DNA of 49,726 nt. Source: Desulfobacterales bacterium (GTDB lineage: Bacteria; Desulfobacterota; Desulfobacteria; Desulfobacterales; JAHDSC01). Below the pieces are notes generated by a model that saw only the letters and a list, made by a program, of their open reading frames with translations, had not been told where the DNA came from and did no database searches. Below, in pieces: positions 1 to 8,399 of the stretch. Both the position numbers and the translations under genes were made by a program. Location: assembly GCA_016931455.1 (NCBI GenBank), contig JAFGES010000117.1:1-49726 (forward strand), read 5' to 3'. How positions within the stretch are numbered: position 1 is the stretch's first letter; each line of letters begins with the position of its first letter.

Positions 1-103
1 AAAGAAATAAACATAGAAAAACATAAGGTTCTTTCCGACTGGAGTTAAAAGTTGACGCCGTTAAAAATGTAAACTTATTTTTGAGTCAGTCCTTATTACA
101 TAA

Positions 104-177
104 TGAGGAGCCGTGTACGGACCCGTACGCATGGTTCTGTGAGAGGACGGAGCCCGATAGGGTTCCTTCTACTCGAT
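104..177 (+). mobile_element. 3' end of a group II intron (domains V and VI)
   Basis: Domain V is readable at 108-137: the 5' arm GAGCC pairs with GGTTC, followed by an inner stem GTG/CAT, a two-base CG bulge and TACG/CGTA closed by a GACC loop. Domain VI is a hairpin at 149-166 (GGAGCCC, loop GATA, GGGTTCC), followed by CTACTCGAT, where A171 fits the bulged branch-point adenosine and the AT at 176-177 fits the AY 3' splice end. These are standard bacterial group II features. The intron body and any reverse transcriptase lie upstream of the window; bases 1-103 hold no recognisable maturase sequence, so completeness cannot be judged. Strand is + because DV precedes DVI in this orientation. Confidence 0.8.
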
Positions 178-197
178 TTTTGGGATAGGGACAACAG

Positions 198-227
198 TTG
201 CTTTTTTCTGTAACATAATGGTATAAA
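198..227 (+). promoter_or_regulatory. Probable sigma-70 promoter of the ABC/UbiA operon
   Basis: TTGCTT at 198-203 and TATAAA at 222-227 are separated by 18 bases, putting a start site near 234, about 25 bases before the first gene. It begins only 21 bases after the intron 3' end, so the intron inserted just upstream of this promoter. Inferred by consensus match only. Confidence 0.5.
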
Positions 228-258
228 AAACGATTATTTTACCGATAGGATATTAAAA

Positions 259-1203
259 ATGCGTATTGATAGAACGATTATTGTGGTCAGTGTGTTGTTT
301 TTCATGTTTTTCCCCGGATTTGCGGCTGCCTCTGAAGGGCCGGTCTTACGGCTGGGGATACTTCCGGTTATCGACACGTTACCGCTCATTGTGGCTAATG
401 AGAAGGAGCTGTTTGCCGAAGAAGGCATCAAGGTTAAAATCCTGACCTTCAACAGTGCCCTTGAACGGGACGCTGCAATAAAGGGCAGGGCTCTCGACGG
501 GTGTTTCGGTGATCTGTTGAACACGATCCTTCTAAACGCAAGCGGCGAGGATCTTCGTGTCGTTACTACGGCCTACCACACAAGTAGCGATCAGAGGATG
601 TTTACCCTCTTGTCTTCGCCGAATTCGGGTATAACCGATATATCACGGGTTCGCGACGTCCCGGTTGCCATTTCGAAGGCATCGATTATCGAGTATTTTC
701 TTGACCGCATCGCTGAGGCGGAAAAGATTCAGGCGCAGTACATAAAAAAAATCGAGATCAGGCAAATTCCGATAAGATATCAGATGCTTATGGATAATTC
801 GGTGCGCCTGGCACTATTGCCCGAACCCATGGCATCGAAAGCGATTGCCGGCGGGGCGCGGCTTGTAGCCGACGACAGGAAACTGGATACGACGGCCACT
901 ATACTTGCCGTGAAGTGCTCATTTCTGGTACAGCATCCCGTTTTTTGTGAACGATTTCTAAAGGCCTATGACCGAAGCATCAGAATGATTAATGCCGATC
1001 CTGAGGCGTTCAAGGATCTGCTGGTCAGTAAAACCCGTTTTCCTCAGTCCCTTAGGGATACCTACCGGCTCCATTTTTTCCCGACTCCCGGTCTTCCCTC
1101 GGAAGATGATGTTTTGTCGGTGATACGATGGCTGACCGCCGGGGGTCTTCTCGCTGCGGATATCGAATATGAAAATGTAGTGTGGCGAGATGCGAGTAAA
1201 TAA
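259..1203 (+). CDS. ABC transporter substrate-binding protein, NMT1/THI5-like
   Basis: A 314-aa exported protein. It has an N-terminal signal peptide (positively charged MRIDR, hydrophobic core, AAAS cleavage region near residue 22), then the typical start of SsuA/THI5/NMT1-type periplasmic binding proteins: a first strand LRLGILPVIDTLPLIVANEKE, then a helix reading 'LFAEEGI', then a 'G..DG.FGDLLN' segment. Such proteins bind sulfonates, nitrate, taurine or pyrimidine-like compounds; the same fold is used by MqnA and MqnD of the futalosine menaquinone pathway. An AGGAT ribosome site lies at about 246-250. It overlaps the ATPase by 14 bases, so the two are translationally coupled. The ligand is unknown; the UbiA/UbiX/UbiD neighbours suggest an aromatic quinone precursor, which is inference. 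Confidence 0.85.
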   Translation: MRIDRTIIVVSVLFFMFFPGFAAASEGPVLRLGILPVIDTLPLIVANEKELFAEEGIKVKILTFNSALERDAAIKGRALDGCFGDLLNTILLNASGEDLRVVTTAYHTSSDQRMFTLLSSPNSGITDISRVRDVPVAISKASIIEYFLDRIAEAEKIQAQYIKKIEIRQIPIRYQMLMDNSVRLALLPEPMASKAIAGGARLVADDRKLDTTATILAVKCSFLVQHPVFCERFLKAYDRSIRMINADPEAFKDLLVSKTRFPQSLRDTYRLHFFPTPGLPSEDDVLSVIRWLTAGGLLAADIEYENVVWRDASK

Positions 1204-1948
1204 CGGGGCCGTTATACAGGTACGATCACTGTACAAAAAATTCAATGCCGGTACGTTGGCAGTGCTTGACAATGTCAGTTTCTCTCTCGAGGATGGAGAA
1301 TCGATGGCCGTTATAGGACCATCGGGGTGTGGCAAGACAACCCTTCTGTATATTCTCGCCGGTCTTATTTCCTATGCAAGGGGAACCGTCATGATTAAAG
1401 GTGATCCCCTTAAAGGGCCGTTGCGAAACACCGCCTTTATCCTCCAGGATTTTGGCCTTCTCCCGTGGAAAACGGTCCGGCAGAACGTCTGTCTCGGTAT
1501 GAAACTCCGTGGGGTCTCAAAGGAGAAAGAGCGCATTATCTGCGATTCTCTATTGGAGACAATGGGCCTTTCGCAATACCGTGACTGCTATCCTGCTCGG
1601 TTAAGCGGCGGGGAAAAACAACGGATTGCCATTGCGCGTGCGTTGGCGTTGAAACCGGATATTCTTCTGATGGACGAACCGTTTTCGTCCCTTGACACTT
1701 TTACCACGGAGACACTGCAGGATACTCTTCTTGAAATCAAAGCGGTGCACCATCTGACTATGATAATTGTGACCCACAGCATTGAGGAAGCGGTTTTCCT
1801 CGGTGATAAAATCATGGTGATGAGCCAGCGACCGGCTCATGTGAAGGCGATTGTTCCAAATTCGCAGGCTGGTTATTCATCATACCGGAGCGACGAGATG
1901 TTTTTTGCCGCGTGTCGTAAAGTACGGAAAGTGGTGGAGCAGCCATGA
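1190..1948 (+). CDS. ABC transporter ATP-binding protein (SsuB/TauB-like)
   Basis: A 252-aa nucleotide-binding subunit for the importer encoded around it. All catalytic motifs are intact: Walker A GPSGCGKT at residues 43-50, Q-loop LQDFGLLPW near 85-93, signature LSGGE at 138-142, Walker B ILLMDE at 158-163 with its catalytic Glu, D-loop SSLD and switch His in VTHS. The sequence style (SCGKTTLL, DFGLLPWKTV) is that of the nitrate/sulfonate/taurine family, which matches the NMT1-type binding protein upstream. Its ATG sits inside the end of the upstream gene, and its TGA overlaps the ATG of the next gene (ATGA), so these genes form one operon. It acts at the cytoplasmic face of the inner membrane. 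Confidence 0.93.
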   Translation: MRVNNGAVIQVRSLYKKFNAGTLAVLDNVSFSLEDGESMAVIGPSGCGKTTLLYILAGLISYARGTVMIKGDPLKGPLRNTAFILQDFGLLPWKTVRQNVCLGMKLRGVSKEKERIICDSLLETMGLSQYRDCYPARLSGGEKQRIAIARALALKPDILLMDEPFSSLDTFTTETLQDTLLEIKAVHHLTMIIVTHSIEEAVFLGDKIMVMSQRPAHVKAIVPNSQAGYSSYRSDEMFFAACRKVRKVVEQP

Positions 1949-3606
1949 AAGCGACGCGTACGACCTTCGGCTATATCCTGTCTGTCGCCGGAATCTTCCT
2001 GGTATGGAAACTGGCCGCCCTCGGAGTTTCGTCGCCGGTGCTTCCACCGCCGGAAGACGCACTCAAGGCCTTTCTGATCCATGCCGCAACCCCCGTGTTC
2101 TGGAAATATTTCGGCATCAGCGCCTACCGCGTGATCGCCAGCATCGCCCTCGCCTGGTGCCTGGCGTTCCCTGCGGGTATAGTGATCGGGTACAGCCGGT
2201 CCCTGGACAGGTTCCTCTCCCCTCTGATCTTTATGACCTATCCCGTTCCAAAGATCGTTCTGCTGCCGGTCATTTTGCTTTTGTTCGGTCTGGGGGATTG
2301 TTCGAAAATCATACTGATCGGGATAATTTTGTTTTTCCAGATTCTCGTTGCCACTTGCGACGGTGTGAAGTCGATAAGCAGCAAATATTACGATTCTCTT
2401 CTGTCCATGGGGGCTACGGATAAGGATATCATAAGAGAGGTTGTTTTCCCGGCAGCCTTGCCATATAGTTTTACGGCGCTTCGTATTACGACGGGAACCG
2501 CTATTTCCGTGCTCTTTTTTACCGAATCTTTCGCCACAACATCGGGATTGGGATATCTGATCATGAATTCATGGGCTACAGCCGCCTATACGGATATCTT
2601 TGTCGGTATCATAGGCATGAGTATTCTTGGTATATTGCTTTACGAGGTGTTTAGTTGCCTCGAGAAAGTGGTATGCCCGTGGCATGTAATCGAAACTGAT
2701 ACTGTCGACGAAGAGTCGCAGTCTGGAAGCGCTATACCTGTGCTGTCGCGTATTGTTACTTACGCACAAATGATCAAATTCAGCCACACCGTGTTCGCGT
2801 TGCCCTTCGCCCTGGCAAGTTTAGTCCTTGTTCGGCGTGTTGCTACGCTCGATATCTCCACGATTTTCTGGATCGCCATGGCCATGGTGGGAGCCCGCTC
2901 CGCAGCGATGGGATTCAACAGATATGTAGATGCCGTCTTTGATGCTAACAACCCGCGTACGGCGGCACGGGAACTACCCTCGAACGTATTATCGCGGCAT
3001 GAAGTTATCATTTTCATCGTTATCTCGTCCCTCGTGTTTATTCTCTCTGCAGCAATGCTGTCGCAACCGTGTTTCTGGCTCTCATTTCCTATTCTGGCCG
3101 TGTTGTTTTTCTATTCATACACGAAGCGTTTCACCTGGCTGTCACATATCATTCTCGGTTTCGGTATCAGCCTGGTACCGATGGCGGTCTGGTTTGCCGT
3201 CACCGGAACCCTGTCGCCAGGTATTTCAGTCTTGAGCCTGTTTCTTCTCACGTATATCGCGGGCTTCGACGTTCTCTACGCCTGCCAGGATATCGATTTC
3301 GACAGACGGGAAGGGCTTCATTCCATCCCGGCGGCCTTCGGGGTGCGTAGCGCTCTCAGAGTATCAGCCTTTTTACACCTTGTCAGTGTCCTCTCCCTTG
3401 CAGCTTTATACCGGATATTCGTGCTGCATCCGCTCTTTCTCGTTTTTGCGGTTGTTATCGCCGTCCTGTTTTTCGTGGAACATAGACTGGTTAAGACGGA
3501 TGATCTAACACAAGTCAACGTCGCGTTTTATAATATTAATTCCATCATCTCAGTTCTTCTTTTTGTCGGAATTCTTATGGGAGAACTCATGTGGGGGGTG
3601 TTATGA
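1945..3606 (+). CDS. Fusion of ABC transporter permease and UbiA-family prenyltransferase
   Basis: A single 553-aa reading frame holds two membrane proteins. Residues 1-245 are a SsuC/TauC-type permease with about six membrane segments and the EAA loop that contacts the ATPase (SMGATDKDIIREVVFPAALP, 154-173). A polar linker (about 246-272) leads to residues 273-553, a UbiA prenyltransferase with both Asp-rich Mg/diphosphate motifs: N325-R-Y-V-D-A-V-F-D333-A-N-N-P and D449-I-D-F-D-R-R-E-G. The first motif and the following RTAARELPS are typical of MqnP/UbiA enzymes that prenylate an aromatic acid in menaquinone synthesis. Neither half is truncated, and codon phase is continuous. It begins in an ATGA overlap with the ATPase and ends in an ATGA overlap with ubiX. 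The fusion itself is read directly; substrate coupling between the halves is inference. Confidence 0.9.
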   Translation: MKATRTTFGYILSVAGIFLVWKLAALGVSSPVLPPPEDALKAFLIHAATPVFWKYFGISAYRVIASIALAWCLAFPAGIVIGYSRSLDRFLSPLIFMTYPVPKIVLLPVILLLFGLGDCSKIILIGIILFFQILVATCDGVKSISSKYYDSLLSMGATDKDIIREVVFPAALPYSFTALRITTGTAISVLFFTESFATTSGLGYLIMNSWATAAYTDIFVGIIGMSILGILLYEVFSCLEKVVCPWHVIETDTVDEESQSGSAIPVLSRIVTYAQMIKFSHTVFALPFALASLVLVRRVATLDISTIFWIAMAMVGARSAAMGFNRYVDAVFDANNPRTAARELPSNVLSRHEVIIFIVISSLVFILSAAMLSQPCFWLSFPILAVLFFYSYTKRFTWLSHIILGFGISLVPMAVWFAVTGTLSPGISVLSLFLLTYIAGFDVLYACQDIDFDRREGLHSIPAAFGVRSALRVSAFLHLVSVLSLAALYRIFVLHPLFLVFAVVIAVLFFVEHRLVKTDDLTQVNVAFYNINSIISVLLFVGILMGELMWGVL

Positions 3607-4202
3607 ATCAGCGCTTTGTAATAGGAATCACCGGGGCGTCGGGGGGGCTGTACGCACGTACGCTGCTGCAGATCCTCTTCACGATGCCGGTGGAACTTCA
3701 TCTGGTCATCTCGGAGGCGGGATGGGATGTTCTCGCACACGAGCTGAACCTTACGCAGCAGGATTTTGAACAATTTATCGGGTCGCTTGCCGGTGTCGCG
3801 TCTACCGAGGCGCATATTAACATACACGATAACCACGATCTGTTTGCCCCCGTGGCGAGCGGTTCGTTTCAGATGTCCGGAATGATCATTATCCCATGTT
3901 CCATGAGGACTCTCGGAGCGATCGCCTCGGGCTGCTCGCACGATCTTATTTCACGGGCCGCCGATGTGATATTGAAGGAAAAACGGCCGCTTATGCTGGT
4001 CACCCGGGAGACACCGCTCAGCCTGATTCACCTGAAGAACATGAAGACCGTTGCGGAAGCGGGCGCCACCGTAATGCCGGCATCGCCGGGTTTTTACCAT
4101 CATCCCGATTCCATCGATGTAATGGCTGAACACCTGATCGCGCGGGTACTCGATCAGATCAATATCGCGGTGCCCGGTGCGGCACGGTGGGGTGATCGAT
4201 GA
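3603..4202 (+). CDS. ubiX: UbiX-family flavin prenyltransferase
   Basis: About 199 aa from ATG 3603, which overlaps the stop of the fusion gene and follows a GGGGGGTG ribosome site; a GTG 12 bases upstream is less likely. UbiX makes prenylated FMN from FMN and dimethylallyl phosphate, the cofactor needed by UbiD decarboxylases. The N-terminal FMN-binding signature GITGASGGLYA is intact, and later segments match the family: IIPCSMRTLGAIASG near the middle and the ETPLSLIHLKNM stretch that follows the LVTRE strand. Location between a UbiA domain and a UbiD gene makes a quinone-ring decarboxylation pathway likely. Confidence 0.93.
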   Translation: MNQRFVIGITGASGGLYARTLLQILFTMPVELHLVISEAGWDVLAHELNLTQQDFEQFIGSLAGVASTEAHINIHDNHDLFAPVASGSFQMSGMIIIPCSMRTLGAIASGCSHDLISRAADVILKEKRPLMLVTRETPLSLIHLKNMKTVAEAGATVMPASPGFYHHPDSIDVMAEHLIARVLDQINIAVPGAARWGDR

Positions 4203-4203
4203 G

Positions 4204-4225
4204 AACCGGCGTAGACCGGTTTTTT
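4204..4225 (+). terminator. Possible weak intrinsic terminator between ubiX and ubiD
   Basis: AACCGG (4204-4209) and CCGGTT (4216-4221) form a six-base-pair stem with a six-base loop, followed by a T run to 4225. It lies inside the operon and so may lower ubiD expression rather than end transcription; the stem is short. Confidence 0.45.
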
Positions 4226-4263
4226 AACTATTGTGAAAACATACTCTTGGAGAAATATCTTCC

Positions 4264-6111
4264 ATGAAAAATTGTTACGATAATCTCGGGGAATTCGTAT
4301 CGTGTCTGGAGCAGGAAGGAGAACTCATTCGCATTACCACACCTGTATCGCCAAGGCTTGAGATTACGGAATTCGCAGACCGCATGTCAAAAAGTCCGGG
4401 GGGCGGCAAAGCCCTTCTCTTTGAACAGGTAGAAGGTTCATTGTTTCCCGTGCTGATCAATGCCTTCGGAAGCATGAAGCGCATAAATCTCGCCCTGGGC
4501 AGCCGGAATCTGGACGAATTGGCGGGCAGGATTGTCGAGATCCTCGACCAGGCACCGCCCGAATCACTGGCAAAAAAACTGCGGCTCATACCTAAGGCAC
4601 TGTCGTGGACCCGTTTTTTTCCTAAAACCGTACACGGTCCGGCGCCCTGCCAGGAGGTGATCATGACGGGAAATGATGTAGATCTTTCCATGTTACCGGT
4701 TCTAACGTGCTGGCCGAAGGATGGCGGACCATTCGTTACCCTTCCTGTTGTTTTCACAGAAGGTCTCCATGACGGCCGGCGCAATGTAGGGATGTACCGC
4801 ATGCAGATTTACGATCGCAATACCACCGGTATGCACTGGCACATTCACAAGGACGGTTCACACCACTACAATGAATACAAAAAAACCGGCAAGCGTATGG
4901 AGGTAGCCGTGGCGATCGGAACCGATCCGGCCGTTACCTATGCCGCCACCGCCCCACTGCCCCGGGGAGTTGACGAAATGATCCTGGCCGGTTTTATCAG
5001 GCAGGCACCCGTTAAAATGGTGAAAGGGATAACTGTTGATATCAAGGTGCCGGCCGAAGCCGAGTTTGTCTTGGAGGGATATGTAGAGCTGAACGAATTG
5101 CGTCGCGAGGGCCCCTTCGGCGATCATACGGGATACTATTCGCTCGAAGACGATTACCCCGTGTTTCATGTGACGGCTGTGACCCACCGAAAAAATCCGA
5201 TTTATAGTGCTACCGTCGTCGGCCGTCCACCTATGGAAGACTGCTATCTTGCCCTTGCAACCGAGCGTATCTTTTTGCCAATGCTCAGGACGGTAATGAA
5301 AGAGATTATCGATTATCATATGCCCTGGGAAGGGGTATTCCATAACATCGTTGTCGTTGCGATTGAAAAGGAATATCCGCTCCACGCTCGGAAAATAATG
5401 AGTGGCTTGTGGGGAACGGGGCAAATGAGTTTTGCGAAAGCCCTTGTTATTGTTGACGACCCTAACCTGCTGCGTAGCGGACATGATCTTATGCACCATA
5501 TACTGGATACGTTGGATCTCGAAAACGATATTATCCTGTCCTCCGGGGTTCTGGACGTACTGGATCATTCCGCACCTCAGCCGCTGTTCGGCGGGAAGAT
5601 CGGTCTTGATGCGACCAGGCGTTGCCCCGGCGAGCTGCCGCGGGTTCCGAAGAAGCCCCGGGAACGATTGGATGAGAATGCCATTCTGGATGCTTTGCAA
5701 CAAAAGGATCCTGACTTCGTCGCAGTGGAGAAAATCTTCGGCGAAACGCTCAATCCCCTGATACTGGTATCGGTGGTAAAAGATGCCATTAAAAATTCGG
5801 CAATGTTCGTTGATGCAATACGGAAGGACGCGCGTTTACCGGCACAGGGTATTTTTATCTTATACGATGCTCATATTGATCTTGCCGACCATTCCCTTCT
5901 TCTGTGGAAAGCCTTCAACAATGTGGATCCCGCCAGGGATATCACCTTTTCCGGCAGTGGAGCCATCATCGACGCGACAAAGAAGGGACCGGCGGACGGA
6001 CATATCCGCAAGTGGCCTGACGACTTATTTATACCTCAGACCATAAAAGATACAGTCGACGAAAAAATCCACCTGTCGGGTATCACGGATTTGCTGTGTT
6101 TAAGAAAATAG
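4264..6111 (+). CDS. ubiD: UbiD-family prFMN-dependent decarboxylase (menaquinone-type)
   Basis: A 615-aa UbiD-family enzyme that removes a ring carboxylate using prenylated FMN from UbiX. Cofactor and active-site blocks are visible: GMYRMQIYD at residues 177-185, HWHIHKDGSHHY at 191-202, and ELRREGPFGDHTGYY at 278-292, which carries the catalytic Glu region. The length is longer than E. coli UbiD (about 500 aa) and closer to the longer menaquinone-decarboxylase group found in futalosine-pathway organisms. It is the last gene of the operon, 61 bases after ubiX. Substrate assignment (prenylated 1,4-dihydroxy-6-naphthoate) is inference from context; no mqnA-D genes are in the window. Confidence 0.92.
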   Translation: MKNCYDNLGEFVSCLEQEGELIRITTPVSPRLEITEFADRMSKSPGGGKALLFEQVEGSLFPVLINAFGSMKRINLALGSRNLDELAGRIVEILDQAPPESLAKKLRLIPKALSWTRFFPKTVHGPAPCQEVIMTGNDVDLSMLPVLTCWPKDGGPFVTLPVVFTEGLHDGRRNVGMYRMQIYDRNTTGMHWHIHKDGSHHYNEYKKTGKRMEVAVAIGTDPAVTYAATAPLPRGVDEMILAGFIRQAPVKMVKGITVDIKVPAEAEFVLEGYVELNELRREGPFGDHTGYYSLEDDYPVFHVTAVTHRKNPIYSATVVGRPPMEDCYLALATERIFLPMLRTVMKEIIDYHMPWEGVFHNIVVVAIEKEYPLHARKIMSGLWGTGQMSFAKALVIVDDPNLLRSGHDLMHHILDTLDLENDIILSSGVLDVLDHSAPQPLFGGKIGLDATRRCPGELPRVPKKPRERLDENAILDALQQKDPDFVAVEKIFGETLNPLILVSVVKDAIKNSAMFVDAIRKDARLPAQGIFILYDAHIDLADHSLLLWKAFNNVDPARDITFSGSGAIIDATKKGPADGHIRKWPDDLFIPQTIKDTVDEKIHLSGITDLLCLRK

Positions 6112-6121
6112 GGAAGTGATA

Positions 6122-6266
6122 GGGGACATCATGCACAAGGTGTTTAAATAAAAAGTTAAATGGAAATTCCTGAACTTCAGTGCGTGACTCGAATAATATC
6201 AGTAGAGAGAAAGTACGAAATCAATGAAATCAATTTGGATTTGTGAACGTTCTGCACGGACGTCCC
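6122..6266. repeat. Candidate small inverted-repeat element (MITE/REP-like)
   Basis: The gap 6112-6394 has no gene. GGGGACATCATGCAC at 6122-6136 and TTCTGCACGGACGTCCC at 6250-6266 are imperfect inverted repeats bounding about 145 bases. The right end recurs at 16072-16088 with one mismatch in 17, also in a gene-free region. This fits a small non-autonomous repeat, but only two copies of one end are visible. Confidence 0.35.
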
Positions 6267-6394
6267 ATGTTACACAATATATTGAAATTGCTGCATAAGC
6301 GAATAATTACAGATCATGTGAGGAACGAAGCACGATGTGCGACCGGCTCTGCAGGATCTGACGGGATCTGGTAAAACATAAAGGAGGCTATCTC

Positions 6395-7846
6395 ATGTTG
6401 CTCAAACATTTCTTCACCGAGAAAATCGCTCATAGCTCTTACATTCTCGCGGGCAAGAATGGCTGTGCGGTAATCGATCCCCGGCGGGATGTGGATGTGT
6501 ACCTCACCGAAGCCCGTGCAATGGGGGTGGATATTACCCACATTCTTCAAACCCATCTCCACGCCGATTTCATTTCGGGTCACATCGATCTGGCGAAAGA
6601 GACCGGGGCGAAAATTTATGCGGCAAAATCAGCCAAGTGTGCCTTCGACCATGTTGCTCTGTCGGAAGGCGATGCCATCGAGCTGGAGGACATGGTTCTC
6701 AAGGTGCTGGAAACACCGGGCCATACACCGGAACATCTCAGCTATGTCGTGATCGATAAATCACGCTCGAATAGTCCGGTCGGTGTATTCGTAGGCGATA
6801 CGCTTTTTGTCGGCGATGTGGGCAGACCCGACCTGTTTCCGGATATAGCACGGGATCTGGCCGGGAAACTCTACCACAGCCTGCATGATAAATTATTGAA
6901 GCTGCCCGATTATGTTGAAGTCTATCCGGCGCATGGGGCGGGCTCATTGTGCGGTCGAGCAATGGGAGCCAAATGGACCAGCACCATCGGCTACGAGCAC
7001 CGTTTTAACGCTGCCCTGCAAATTGAAAACAAGTCGGCGTTCATCAAGTCACTTACCGAGAACATGCCGCCGGCCCCGGATCATTTCAGCCGCTGCAGCG
7101 ACATCAATCGCCAGGGTCCGGCTCGGCTTGCCGATCTCCCCATAATGGAAGATTTGAGTGCGGGGCAATTCAAAGATCGGCTGAGCGATCCCAATCTTGC
7201 GGTGCTGGATACCCGCAGTTATCATGCCTTTGCCGGTCAGCACATCGCCGCCTCCTGGCATCTCGATCTCAATGGCAATTTTCCCACGTTTGCCGGTTGG
7301 GTTCTGCCGACGGATAAAGATATTTTGCTGGTAGCAGATGATTATAAAAAAGCGCTGGAGGCCAATACCTGGGCTCGCCGGGTTGGGGTCGATAAAATCG
7401 TGGGCTACCTGGATGGCAGTATGGCCGCCTGGGCGGTAGCTGGTTTTAGAACCAGCCGCATCGAGCTGATCTCAGCCCAAGACCTGCACGACATGATCAC
7501 CGGCGATGCCGATTTTGTGCTGCTGGACATCCGTGCGCCGCTGGAATATGAGGATAACCATATCGACGGCGCCATCAATATTCCGGTGGCGGATCTTCGA
7601 ACCCGCCACAATGAGTTGAACAGGGACAAAACGACCGTCCTTATCTGCAGCTCGGGAAATCGCTCCAGTCTCGGCGCCGGTATTCTCAAACAGCATGGAT
7701 TCAAAGATATCTATAATGTCGCCGGTGGAATGACCGGCTACAGTGCTGCCGGTTACACCCGGGAGTGCCGGGCCTGTGTCAATCCCCACGGTTCCAGATT
7801 TTTCACCAACTTCAGCGAAGTTAAAAAACACTGGAATACAGAATAA
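6395..7846 (+). CDS. Metallo-beta-lactamase fold protein with two rhodanese domains
   Basis: A 483-aa cytoplasmic protein of the persulfide dioxygenase/ETHE1-like group. The N-terminal domain has the metal motif THLHADFISGH (residues 53-63), TPGHTPEH (108-114) and GDTLFVGDVGRPDL (134-147), with the ETHE1-type spacing that usually binds one iron and oxidises glutathione persulfide. Two rhodanese domains follow. The first (about 255-360) has VADD where a catalytic Cys loop would be, so it is probably inactive; the second (about 372-460) keeps the loop CSSGNRS near residue 418 and should carry persulfide. A strong AAAGGAGG site precedes the ATG. Two YeeE/YedE genes follow within 20 bases, pointing to a sulfane-sulfur or thiosulfate uptake and handling operon. 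Confidence 0.9.
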   Translation: MLLKHFFTEKIAHSSYILAGKNGCAVIDPRRDVDVYLTEARAMGVDITHILQTHLHADFISGHIDLAKETGAKIYAAKSAKCAFDHVALSEGDAIELEDMVLKVLETPGHTPEHLSYVVIDKSRSNSPVGVFVGDTLFVGDVGRPDLFPDIARDLAGKLYHSLHDKLLKLPDYVEVYPAHGAGSLCGRAMGAKWTSTIGYEHRFNAALQIENKSAFIKSLTENMPPAPDHFSRCSDINRQGPARLADLPIMEDLSAGQFKDRLSDPNLAVLDTRSYHAFAGQHIAASWHLDLNGNFPTFAGWVLPTDKDILLVADDYKKALEANTWARRVGVDKIVGYLDGSMAAWAVAGFRTSRIELISAQDLHDMITGDADFVLLDIRAPLEYEDNHIDGAINIPVADLRTRHNELNRDKTTVLICSSGNRSSLGAGILKQHGFKDIYNVAGGMTGYSAAGYTRECRACVNPHGSRFFTNFSEVKKHWNTE

Positions 7847-7864
7847 CCAATGGAGGACAGCCTG

Positions 7865-8383
7865 ATGGAATTCTTAACACAAGTGCGCTGGTCGCCTTAT
7901 GCGGTCGGAATCGGCATCGGCATTTTGAGCTGGTTCAGCTTTCTCATTTCCCGAAAGCCGATCGCCTGCTCGACGACCTTTGCGAAGACCAGCGGCATGA
8001 TCGAAAAGCTGTTTCGGGGGAAAAAGGTCGATTTAAAGCCATACTACCAAAAGGTAAAGCTGGTGGTGGACTGGCAATGGATGCTGGTGGTAGGCATTGT
8101 CATCGGTTCCCTGATTTCGGCGCTGCTGTCCGGTGATTTTCATTGGCAGTGGGTCCCTTCGATCTGGGCCAACGCATTTGGCGGCGATCCACTGCTGCGT
8201 GTCATCGTAGCTCTGTTTGGCGGTATTTGCCTTGGTTTTGGCGCACGCTGGGCTGATGGATGCACCAGCGGCCATGGCATCAGCGGTACTTTGCAGCTTG
8301 CCGTTTCAAGCTGGATCTCTGCCGGCTGTTTTTTCATCGGCGGCATTCTGACGGCACACATTATCTTTAAATTAATCGGTTAG
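7865..8383 (+). CDS. YeeE/YedE family membrane protein, first half-transporter
   Basis: About 172 aa with four to five membrane segments. The ATG at 7865 is chosen because GGAGGA at 7852-7857 sits seven bases upstream; an ATG at 7850 lacks a site. The family signature GCTSGHGISG lies at about residues 135-144 (the conserved Cys and His of thiosulfate/sulfur-uptake TsuA/PmpA-type proteins), and an N-terminal motif KPIACSTTFAKTSGM contains a second conserved Cys. Full-length YeeE proteins are about 350 aa; here the function is split over two adjacent genes, so this half probably pairs with the next one. Confidence 0.87.
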   Translation: MEFLTQVRWSPYAVGIGIGILSWFSFLISRKPIACSTTFAKTSGMIEKLFRGKKVDLKPYYQKVKLVVDWQWMLVVGIVIGSLISALLSGDFHWQWVPSIWANAFGGDPLLRVIVALFGGICLGFGARWADGCTSGHGISGTLQLAVSSWISAGCFFIGGILTAHIIFKLIG

Positions 8384-8399
8384 GGGAGGGGAATAGCAG

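Noticed and set aside
1851-2423. A 190-codon + frame overlapping the ATPase and permease genes
   Set aside because: It overlaps two conserved genes out of frame and shows no family features.
4858-5703. A 281-codon minus-strand frame inside ubiD
   Set aside because: It lies fully antisense to an intact UbiD gene, has no recognisable domain and low-complexity composition typical of a shadow frame.
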